This document shows, piece by piece, positions 50,401 to 62,400 of a stretch of DNA of 64,000 bases. This DNA is from Drosophila persimilis (taxonomy: Eukaryota > Arthropoda > Insecta > Diptera > Drosophilidae): the NCBI RefSeq assembly GCF_003286085.1, contig NW_020825298.1, positions 10,168,001 through 10,232,000 on the forward strand. The letters are read 5' to 3'. Under the pieces are notes generated by a model. The model ran no database searches. It saw nothing but the letters and a program-made list of their open reading frames with translations, and was not told the origin of the DNA. The number at the start of each line of letters is the position of its first letter. The first letter of the stretch is position 1. The position numbers and the translations under genes are program-made.

Positions 50401-53400
50401 AAGGTTAAGCTGGAAAAATTGGAATCCGAAGTCATTCAGGCGACATCATCAGATGATAGTGAATTTGTTGAGAAACTCGCAACTCAAGATGAAAATACAA
50501 TTACATGGGCCAAAATCGCTAGGCAAATAGATCATATGACCGATTTACCACCAAAAGCAAAGAAGGAGGTAAAGCAAAAGCAACCTGAACCTCTTAGACA
50601 ACAGGTTAAGGTCGATCGTTATGAAAAACAGGCAAAGCCAAAGGTTCGTAGTATTTCACCTGAGTTTATACATTCCCAGAAGGAACAAGTAAACACGTGG
50701 TCCTCTGTACTTACTCAACAAAAAACTGATTTCATCGAGGCAGAAAAGCCCAAGAAAACACAAAAACTTCCAGAAGAAAAACGTACACCAAAGGTTTTGT
50801 CTCCGAAACTTGTGGAACCTCTACAAGAATCGGAATGGTCACAGGACAGAGATGAGAAACCAAAAAAATCATGGGCTGAAATGATTGATGATGGGCCCGA
50901 AGACGTGATTGTTGAACACAAATCGTGGAAAGAATTGATAGAGGATGAAGTTGAAATCCCACTTCTGGCTGAAAATGGCGAAGAAGCAAACATAAACACG
51001 ATTATCGACACAATACAAGAAATGAAATCTCTTACCGATAAAATTCACAGCGCAGAGTTGAAGCCAACACAACCAGTCAACGATTCTGTCATCAAGGAGG
51101 TCACGGAAACAGTAAAAGTTGTAGAGAAGGCTCAACCAATACCGACGTCTGAGGCTGTCATTGAAAATACTAAGACAGTCACAACCGTTACTACCACAAC
51201 TACTGTAACTGAAACCGAAACAGCTAGCGTAGTGTCTATTCCTGAAGAGCCTCAACAGCCGGAACCCATGATGCTCACAGAGCAGCCGAAGAAACCGGCA
51301 TACGCCGGCTTGCCTGTTGACGACTCATCTAGCTCATGGATGGACGTCCTGGACGAACCCATGAACTTCTCCGATGACGAAGAGGAAGCTGTCCCTGAGC
51401 CACAAAAGGACGATCCTGTCGTCGAAGTTATCAAGTCAGTGACCATTGTCGAGGAGGTCAAACCAGAGCCAGTTGTTGAAGCTCCTGTGGTTGAAGATTC
51501 CAAGACCATCACAACCGTCACTACCATTCCTGAGCCACAAAAGGATGTTCCTGTCGTCGAAGTTACCCAGTCGGTGACTATTGTCGAGGAGGTCAAACCA
51601 GAGCCAATTAATGAAGCTGCAGTGGTTGACGAGACCAAGACCATCAAAATCGTTACTACCACAACCACTGTAACTGAAACCGAAGCAGCTAACGAAACGT
51701 CCATACCTGAAGAACCTCAACAGCCGGAACCCATGAAATTGCCAGAACAGCCAAAGAAACCAGCATACGCCGGATTGCCTGTTGACGACTCATCTAGCTC
51801 ATGGATGGACGTCCTGGACGAACCCATGAACTTCTCCGATGACGAAGAGGAAGCTGTCGCTGAGCCACAAAAGGACGTTCCTGTCGTCGAAGTTACCAAG
51901 TCAGTGACTATTGTTGAGGAGGTCAAACCAGAGCCAATTAATGAAGCTGCAGTGGTTGAAGAATCCAAGACCATCAAAACCGTTACTACCACAACCACTG
52001 TAACTGAAACCGAAACAGCTAACGAAACGTCCATACCTGAAGAACCTCAACAGCCGGAACCCAGGAAATTGCCAGAACAGCCAAAGAAGCCAGCATACGC
52101 CGGCTTGCCTGTTGACGACTCATCTAGCTCATGGATGGACGTCCTGGACGAACCCATGAACTTCTCCGATGACGAAGAGGAAGCTGTCCCTGAACCACAA
52201 AAGGTCGTTCCTGTCGACGAAGTTACCAACTCAGTGACCATTGTCGAGGAGGTCAAACCAGAGCCAGTTGTTGAAGCTCCTGTGGTTGAAGATTCCAAGA
52301 CTATCACAACCGTCACTACCATTATTGAGCCACAAAAAGATGTTCCTGTCGTCGAAGTTACCCAGTCGGTGACTATTGTCGAGGAGGTGAAACCAGAGCC
52401 AATTATTGGAGCTGCAGTGGTTGAAGAGTCCAAGACCATCACAACCGTTACTACCACAACCTCTGTAACTGAAACCGAAACAGCTAACGAAACGTCCATA
52501 CCTGAAGAACCTCAACAGCCGGAAACTATGAGATTGCCAGAACAGCCGAAGAAACCAGCATACGCCGGCTTGCCTGTTGACGACTCATCTAGCTCATGGA
52601 TGGACGTCCTGGACGAACCCATGAACTTCTCCGATGACGAAGAGGAAGCTGTCCCTGAGCCACAAAAGGACGTTCCTCTCGTCGAAGTTACCAAGTCAGT
52701 GACCATTGTCGAGGAGGTCAAACCAGAGCCAGTTGTTGAAGCTCCTGTGGTTGAAGATTCCAAGACCATCACAACCGTCACTAACATTCCTGAGCCACAA
52801 AAGGATGTTCCTGTCGTCGAACTTACCCAGTCGGTGACTATTGTCGAGGAGGTCAAACCAGAGCCAATTATTGGACCTGCAGTGGTTGAAGAGTCCAAGA
52901 CCATCACAACCGTCACTACCACAACCACTGTAACTGAAACCGAAACAGCAAACGAAACGTCCATACCTGAAGAACCTCAACAGCCGGAAACCATGAAATT
53001 GCCAGAACAGCCAAAGAAACCAGCATACGCCGGCTTGCCTGTTGACGACTCATCTAGCTCATGGATGGACGTCCTGGACGAACCCATGAACTTCTCCGAT
53101 GACGAAGAAGAAGCTGTCCCTGAGCCACAAAAGGACGTTCCTGTCGTCGAAGTTACCAAGTCATTGAACATTGTCGAGGAGGTCAAACCAGAGCCAGTTG
53201 TTGAAGCTCCTGTGGTTGAAGATTCTAAGACCATCACAACCGTCACTAACATTCCTGAGCCACAAAAGGATGTTCCTGTCGTCGATGTGACTATTGTCGA
53301 GGAGGTCAAACCAGAGCCAATTATTGAAGCTGCAGTGGTTGAAGAGTCTAAGACCATCACAACCGTTACTACCACAACCACTGTAACTGAATCCGAAACA

Positions 53401-56400
53401 GCTAACGAAACGTCCATACCTGAAGAACCTCAACAGCCGGAAACCATAAAATTGTCAGAACAGCCAAAGAAACCAGCATACGCCGGCTTGCCTGTTGACG
53501 ACTCATCTAGCTCATGGATGGACGTCCTGGACGAACCCATGAACTTCTCCGATGACGAAGAGGAAGCTGTCCCTGACCCACAAAAGGACGTTCCTGTCGT
53601 CGAAGTTACCAAGTCAGTAACTATTGTCGAGGAGGTCAAACCCGAGCCAATTGTTAAATCACCAGTGGTTGAAGAGTCCAAGACAACCACAACCGTCTCT
53701 ACCATTCCTATGCCACAAAAGGATGTTCCTGACGTCGAAGTTACCAAGTCTGTGACTATTATCGAGGAGGTCAAACCAGAGCGAATTGTGGAAACGCCAG
53801 TGGTTGAAGATTCCACGACAATAACTTCAGTCATTACTACAACAGTTGTGACCAAAACTGATACCACTCGTAAGGCTAATACTTTGGATGAACCGAAGCA
53901 GGAAATCGTTCAGCCGAAAACATCCCCACCTGTGGCACAACCTGTTGTGCAAAATGTTTGGGAACTGCATTCATCTTATGCTGATGTTCTGAGGCACACT
54001 GTCGATTTTATTGACTTGGAGAAGAAAAATGTGCACGTCGAAATTGAGCCTAAATCAACCAAGAACACAGAAACAACTAAAATTGTTGAGGATATTCCCA
54101 AAAAGACAAAAGCAAAGAAGGAAAAGCCACAGAAAAAACAGCCCAATAATGTTAAGGAAAATGAGGTTGAACTTCTTGTTGTTGAAACTGAAATACCCGA
54201 GTTCGTTGAAACCAAATCAATGGAGAGTACTGTATCCTGGTCAGCAATGGTTGATGAAGATAGAAGTGAAATTATAGAACCGAATCTTCCGCAGACCAGT
54301 AATGCATTATGGTCTTCGATCGTGCGACAAGGGGTACAGGAACCCTTCACGAAGATAACGCAACAAAGCTCCAACACCGAAGATGAAGATGAAACTGTTC
54401 CTGCGAAACCACATCAACAGCCAAGAAAAGAAAGAAAGGTGACAAAATCAGTTACAATGGCTGAACCTGTGAAATCAAAAATAGAACCGCAAGTCGTAAT
54501 CGTTGAAGACATAAAATCTACCACAGCAGACGGTCCTTCACAATTATCCTCATGGTCGTCGATAGTTGCTCCAATAATAGCTCCACAATCTCAAGACATT
54601 CAGGATTTCATTTCCCATGAACAGAATTCGGACGTTACGATTGACAAAACAAAGAAACAAAAGGCAAAGAAGGAAAAGAAATCGAAGCCGGAGCCAATTG
54701 TTGAAGTGGTTCCTGCAATTTATGAACCAGTTGTTGAGCAAATTTTCACAGAACAAGAACCCGTAGTTTCGATTGAACCGTCAGTTCCTGCTCCCGATAT
54801 AACTACCTCGAAAACCATGTCATGGTCATCGATTGTTTCCCAAACTGTCGAAGGTACTCCAACCATCACTGAAACTCAAATACAAGAACAGAAGCCCACA
54901 TTACCTGTCGATGAAAAACCCAAAAAACAAAAGTCAAAGAAAGAGAAGAAATCTACTAAGATCGAACATGTTGAAGAACCTGTTGTTGAAATCGTTTCTG
55001 ACACTGAACATATGGTTGAAGTGGTACTTGTAGAAGATATTGTGACCGGGAAAGAGCCAGGAGTTCTTGAAGAACAACCTACTTCAGTTGCAGCCCCAAC
55101 ATCTCAAGCACCTTTGTCTTGGTCATCTATCGTCTCGCAGTCAGTAGAAGTGACACCAACTATAAATGAAACTCGTGTCAATGCCAAAAAATCTCCAGAT
55201 ATCCAGGACTTTATCGCCCAAGAACAGAACTTCTCCACCGCTGTGAACAGTAAGCAGAAGAAGCCAAAGTCAAAGAAGGAAAAGAAATATCCCAAATCGG
55301 AACCAATTGTTGAAGTTCAAACTATTTCGGAACCTATTGTTGACGTGGCAACTATTCCGTCTGAACCTGTTGTTGAGGAAGTTATGATAGAGACTGAAAA
55401 GAAACCTGTAGTTATTGAAGAACCATCACAGACCCTGTTATGGTCGTCTATCGTTTCCCAAAAAACAGATGTAACTACAACCATCACAGAAACTCATGTC
55501 ATGTCAGAACCTGAAACTAAACCTGAGCATCAAGAACACAAATCCATACCACCAGTGGAGGAAAAGCCAAAGAAGCAAAAGTCCAAGAAGGAAAAGAAAT
55601 CCTCCAAGGCAGAACAGACTCTAGAATCTAAGGCTGAAGTCGTGACTATCGGAGAGCCTGTTATTGCAGTGACTTTTGTTCCAGAGCCCGTTAGTGATGA
55701 AGTCATTCCAGCGTTGGAGCCGGAACCTGTGATTGTTGAAGAACCAACCTCTGCAGTACCAGAAGATGTACCATCGCAAACATTGTCATGGTCGTCTATT
55801 GTATCGCAGACTACGGATGTAGCAACGACTGTCCACAAAACTCATGTCCCTCAAGAACCGCAAGTCAAACATCAAGAACAGAAATCCGAACCATCAGTGG
55901 AGGAAAAGCCAAGGAAACAAAAGTCAAAGAAAGAAAAGAAACCCAAGACAGAGCCGACTCCAGAAGCTATTGTGGAAGCCGTGACTTTCAAAGACCCTGT
56001 TGTTGAAGTGACTATTGTTCCAGAGCCTGTTATTGAAGAAGTCATTCCAGTAACGGAATCGGAACCTGTAGTTGTAGAGGTACCCATTGTTTCAGTGCCA
56101 GAAGTTTCACTACCTCAGACCCTGTCATGGTCATCCATCGTCTCGCAGACCCCAGAAGTAACTCGAACCCCAACTGAAACCATTGTCACTGAATCGTCAA
56201 AAACACAAGACATTGTGGACTTTATTGCCCAGGAGCAGATCTTCTCAACTGTTGTCAACGACAAACATAAAAAACAAAAGTCAAAGAAGGAAAAGAAGAC
56301 TACCAAAACGGAACCCATTCAGGAACCAGTTGTTGACGTTGTGATTAGTGTTGCAGAACCTGCTATAGAGGAACTAATTGTAGAGGCGGAACCAACGCCT

Positions 56401-59400
56401 TCAGTTCCTGAAGTTACACCATCACAAACCCTGTCATGGTCCTCTATTGTTTCCCAAACAACAGATGTAACGACAACCATCACAGAAACTCATGTCACTG
56501 AAGAACCTGAAACTAAACCTGAGCATCAAGAACAGAAATCCTTACCATCAGTGGAAGAAAAGACAAAGAAACAAAAGTCAAAGAAGGAAAAGAAACCCAA
56601 GACGGAACCGATTACAAAACTTGTTGAGGATGTTTTTACCGTTGAAGTGCCTGTTGTTGAAGTAACCACAGTTGAAGAGCCTATTTCACCGCCTTCGCAA
56701 ACCCTGTCATGGTCGTCCATTGTCTCGCAGACTGAAACCATTGAGAATGAAGAGCCGGAAGTCACTGTAAAATCCAAAGAGGTCCTAGACTTTATCGCAC
56801 AGGAACAAAACTTCTCAACTGTTGTGAATGGCGAAAATAAGAAAAAGTCAAAGAAGGAAAAGAAATCCCTCAGAGCGGATCCGATTGTTGAAGTGGTGAC
56901 AGCTGTGACAGAACTCATTGTAGAAGATCTCATTCCAGAAACGGAGCCATCTATTTCAGTGCCAGACGTAGTTCCTTCACTAAACTTATCTTGGTCGTCG
57001 ATCGTATCGCAAACTATCGAAGATACTCCAACCATAATCGAAACTCGCGTCAACAAATCAACTGATACTGAAACCCGTCTGCCAGAACAGGAACCCAAAC
57101 AGGAACATGTGGACCAGAAACCCAAAAAACAAAAGTCCAAGAAGGAAATTAAGTTCCTTAAGACGGAACCTGTTCAAGAACCTGTTGTTGAAGTGACGTT
57201 TGTTCCTGAACCTGTTGTTGAAGATATCGTTTCAGTGACAAAAGCAGAACCTGCAATTGTTGATGAACCTATTACGTCTGTGACAGAGGCTCTGCCATCA
57301 CATACCTTTTCATCATGGTCGTCTATTGTCACGGAAACCGTAGAAGTAGCTCCAACAATCCTCGAGACTTTTGTCACTGAAGAATCCGAATTAACGCCAA
57401 AAACTCAAGTTATTCAGGAGTTCATATCACAGGAACAGAACTCAACTTCTGTAAATGGCAAGCCAAAGAAACAAAAGTCAAAGAAGGAAAAGAAACCCAA
57501 AACAGAGCTGACTCAAGAATCTACTTTTGAAGTGGTTGCCGTCGAAGAGCCTGTTGTAGAGGTGACCTTTGTTCCAGAGGCAATTGTAGATGATGCCATT
57601 CCAGTGACGGAACCAGAATCGGTGATTATTGAGGAGCCCACCCCGTCAGTACCAGAAGTTGCACCATCACAAACCTTGTCATGGTCGTCTATTGTTTCCC
57701 AAACTACGGATGTGACAACAACCATCACCGAAACTCATGTCACTGAAGAAACTGAAGCCAAACCTCAACTCGAAGAACCAAAATCCATACCATCAATGGA
57801 AGAAAAGCACAAGAAACAAAAGCCAAAGAAGGAAAAGAAGCCTAAGACAGATCCGACTCCGGAACCTATTGTGGAAGTCGTGACTATCGAAGAACCTGTT
57901 GTCGAGGTTACTTTTGTTTCAGAGCCTATTGTTGCAGAGATCATTCCAGCGACGGAACCGGAATCTGTAGTTGTAGAGGAACTACCTACCTACCTGCCTT
58001 CAGTTCCAGATGTTTCACCACCTCAGACCCTGTCATGGTCGTCCATCGTCTCGCAGGCCACAGAAGTAACTCCTACCGCAACTGAAACCATTGTCACTGA
58101 ATCGTCAAAAGCAAAAGATATTGTGGACTTTATTGCCCAGGAGCAGATCTTCTCAACTGTTGTCAACGACAAACATCAGAAACAGAAGTCCAAGAAGGAA
58201 AAGAAGACGCCCAAGACGGAACCCATTCAGGAATCTGTTGTTGAAGTGGTGACTAATGTTTTAGAACCAATGCCTTCAGTGCCAGATGTTTCGCAATCAC
58301 AATCGCTGTCATGGTCCTCTATTGTTTCCCAAACAACAGAAATAACTTCAAACATTCCCGATACTCCTGTCTCTAAAGAACCTGAAGTCAAACATCAGAC
58401 TGAAGAACAGAAATCCATACCATTAGTGGAGGAAAAGCCAAAGAAACAGAAGACAAAGAAAGAGAAGAAACCCAAGACGGACCCGACTCCGGAACCTATT
58501 GTTGAGGCGATTTCTATTCCACAACCAGGTTTTGAAGAAATCATTCCAATGGCGGAACGTGAAGATGTAATTGGTGAAAAACCAACGCCATCAGTTCCTG
58601 AAGTTGTGCCATCCCAAACCATGTCATGGTCCACTATTGTTTCGCAGACTGTAGAAACATCTCCGCTTATACCCGAAACACGTGTTACTAAAACATCGGA
58701 AACTAAAGCCAAACCCCTCGACAGTCAGGACTTTATCTCCCATGAACAGAAACTCGTCCCTTCAACGGACGAGAAGATAAAGAAACCAAAGTCCAAGAAG
58801 GAAAAGAAATCTGTCAAGGTTGAAGTTGTTCAGGAACCCGTTGTTGAAGTTATTGCGGTTCAAGAACCAGTTTCTGCAGAAACATTAACGGAGAAGGAAC
58901 CAGAACCACAACCAATTCCAACTACAGATCGGGGCATGTCATGGTCGTCGATTGTCTCGCAAACAACAACTGATGTAACCACTACGGTGACTGAAACTTT
59001 ACAGAAGTCGCCGAAGTCGCAGGCCATTCAGAATTTCATCTCTCAGGAGCAGAACTTCTCGACCGTTGTAAATGAAGAGCCCAAGAAACAAAAGCCCAAG
59101 AAGGAAAAGAAAACGGCAAAGGTGGAACCAATTTCAAAGCCTGCTGTTGAAGTGACTGAAGTAATATTTGAGAAGAACCGGGATGCAGAGCAGCCAGCGA
59201 GAGTTCCTGAATTAACACAAACAGCACCAGTTCCTGAAGCAACACAAACCTTGTCCTGGTCTTCGATTGTTTCGCATAACATAGACTTGACTCCAACATT
59301 CACTGAAACGCATGTGCCTGAAACTACACAAATAGTTCCACAGGATATCATCCATCAAGAACAGGAGCTACCAACGTATGTTGAAGAAAAGCCCAAGAAG

Positions 59401-62400
59401 CAAAAACCCAAAAAGGAGAAGAAACTACCCAAGGCAGAGCTAGTGCAACAAATTGTAGAAGCCCCCATTGTTGCTGATGAAAAGGCGCCAGAAAATGAAC
59501 GTTCTTCAGGAGCCACAACGCCAGAGTTCAATATTCAGCTCCCGACGCTCGCGAAGCCGTCAGTATGGTCCTCATCAGAGACCTACGCCGAAGTAGTTAG
59601 GAAATCAGGCTATACCAAGAATACGAACATTAGGTATCAGGATACCGAAAGAGAAATGGCTGCTGCAAAGAAATCTGCAACCCCCGAAGAGCCGCAAGAA
59701 ACTATTGTGGAGTTCCCAGATCCCATTATTCCTCCGATTGTAAATTCAGATGTAGATGTAGAATACACCGAAAAGCCATCACAACTGTCTTGGCGGGAGC
59801 TCATTGATGACGATGATGATGATGATGTGCAGCCCGCAGAGCCATGGTATCAAGAGGAACCAGTACCTGAAAGACGTTCGCGACCAACGATAAAGGTCAC
59901 TGAGGAGGTAACATTTATGGAGCCCCAGAAACAGCCAGAGATTGAGCAAGGCTTCTTGGAGATTATTTCTAAGAAGAGGAATCGCTCGCGTTCTCGTTCT
60001 CAACAATCACAGATCTCGAACGTGGACGAGAAGCCTCAAAAGAAGAAATCGAAGAAACCCAAAGAGAAGAAACCTGCACCACCTCAAACTCAAACACCCA
60101 CAGAGCCACCTAAGGTAGTGGAGCCTACCGTTTCGGTTCGTGTTGAGGAAACACCCGCTCCTTCTCCCTACACTTCTGGTATGTCGTGGGCAGCCATAGC
60201 CGCCCACAATGTTCCAGAACCTGCACAACAAATACGTCCGCTTCAAATTGAAACCAAGTCCATAATTGTTGAAGACTCCAGAACGCCACCGAAGGAGCAC
60301 AAGGTCAGCATTCCAATCACTTTAGAAACATCAGAGCCAAAAACTAAGAAACCCAAGCAGAAATCGAAGAAGAAGTCTCCTAGCAGTGAAATTGTTGATT
60401 TCATCAATGCCGAAAAGTCCCAAAAAACAACTTTGGCACCTTTCGTCGAGACATCACCAGATACTTCACTGGAATCCATGGAGTCCACACCTTTGAGCTC
60501 CATCGAAACGGTTATTGAGACCACTTCAATAGTTCGGGAAATTAAAGCTCGTGATGTTCCATCGAAAGAAACCCCATTAGCGCCTTTTGAAGTGATTGCT
60601 GAGCCTGTGGATGTCACAGTAGAGACTGTCAAAGAAGTGGAAGTTCCAACAGACAAGGTTGAAACTATTGTAGAGACGGTTAAGGAAATTTACGTGAAAC
60701 CATCAGTTGAACCCAAAGTTACAATTGAGACTGTAGTTGAGGAACCAGAACAGACACCTCTGGCACCGTTTGAAGATGTATCAAAGACAGTTGAGGAGAT
60801 TGTTGAACCAGCTCAGTCCCCAAAAGAGACCACTGTAACAGTTGAAACAATAGTAGAAACTGTGAAAGAGGTCGAAAACGAGACTGCTACAGTTCCAGTT
60901 GAAAGTATCACTGAAACTGTTGAAACTGTTGAAACTGTCATTGTGACATCAGAACCAGCACCAGAACAGACACCTTTGGCACAGTTTGAAGATGTATCAA
61001 AAACAGTTGAGGAGATTGTTAAACCAGCTCAGTCCTCAAAGGAGACCACTATAACAGTTGAAACAATTGTAGAAACTGTGAAAGAGGTCGAAACCGGGAC
61101 TGCTGCAGTTCCAGTTGAAAGTATCACTGAAACTGTTGCAGCTGTCATTGAGGCATTAGAACCAGCCCCAGAACAGACACCTTTGGCACCATTTGAAGAT
61201 ATATCAGAGACTGTTGAAGTCGAAGATGAGCCTGTTGAAACCACTGCACCAGTTGAAACTATTGTAATAGCTGCGAAAGATGTGAAAGCTGAGCCTACTC
61301 CAGTTCCAATTGAAACTTTCACTGAAACCGTTGAAACTGTCATTGTGGCTGCTGAACCAGAACATAAGCAAACGCCTCTAGCACCATTTGCACCCGTTGC
61401 GGAACCCAGTCAATCGCCATCCGATACCGATCATTTCATTTGTGAAACTTCCTACTGGTCTGCCACACTGAAACCCGGACAAAAGCCAACAACTACAACC
61501 ACAACCACAATAACGACTGAAACAACAGAGACAGTGAAGACTGATGTTGAGGAAACCCATAAACCCATCAGCGTTAGCATACCAATTGAAGAAGATGTTT
61601 TGGAGGAGGTGGCAGTACAATCACCGACTGATCAACCAACAACCTGGTCAGCGATTGTTCAAACCGAAACGACTGTTTTCCCAGCACCAGAAAACCAACA
61701 AAAGGAAGAGGAAACAAAGTCGCCGGCTGCTTGGTCCACTGTTGTAGTGAGCAAAACCACAGATTTCCAGGAGCCCAAATCCCAAATCGATGTGGAGCAG
61801 ACGGAGAATGTGACTACAACGACAACCACCTATGTGACAACGACAGTAACCACGCATAAGGATGCACCAATTGTAGAGGATATGCAGAAGGCCGAACCGG
61901 AAACAACATCATATGTATCCACGGTGGTAACCACACATACAAATGAGTTGACTATTGAACCAGAATCGATTGTAATTAACACCAAAACAATAGAACTTGC
62001 ACCCAAAAATACCTTGGAGACACTCACCGAGAATCTATATCGCGATGGAACCAAATTGCATCCCCGATATGACATATTGGAGGGACAATACTACCAACAG
62101 TTGCAGGTAGAAAGCATTCCAGTGGCAGAACCAACAGAGGAACCAACAATTGTAGAAATTGTAGAACCTCAACCACAATCGGTTAGTAAACCAGCAACTC
62201 CAGACAGCAAATTGATCGAGGCCCAAACAGTTGATCTGATTGAACCTGTCAAGCCTCAAAACAGTTTGGAAATACTCGCTGAACATTTGTATGGCGAAGC
62301 AATAAAATTGCATCCCCAATACGAGCTATTGGAGGGGCAGTACCAAGTGTTGCAAGTCGAAACCATTCCCCAGAAACCAACATTAGTTGAAGAGCCAGAT

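Noticed and set aside
41355-53867. Repeated antisense frames (Thr/Ser/Val-rich) across the giant exon, recurring in each repeat unit
   Set aside because: They recur only because the underlying units recur and the plus-strand codon choice avoids antisense stops. Composition is the mirror of Pro/Glu/Val/Lys coding, with no independent conservation visible.
46861-53880. CRISPR-like look of regular direct repeats
   Set aside because: Units are 330-465 bases, in frame, protein-coding and in an animal gene; spacing and content do not fit CRISPR.
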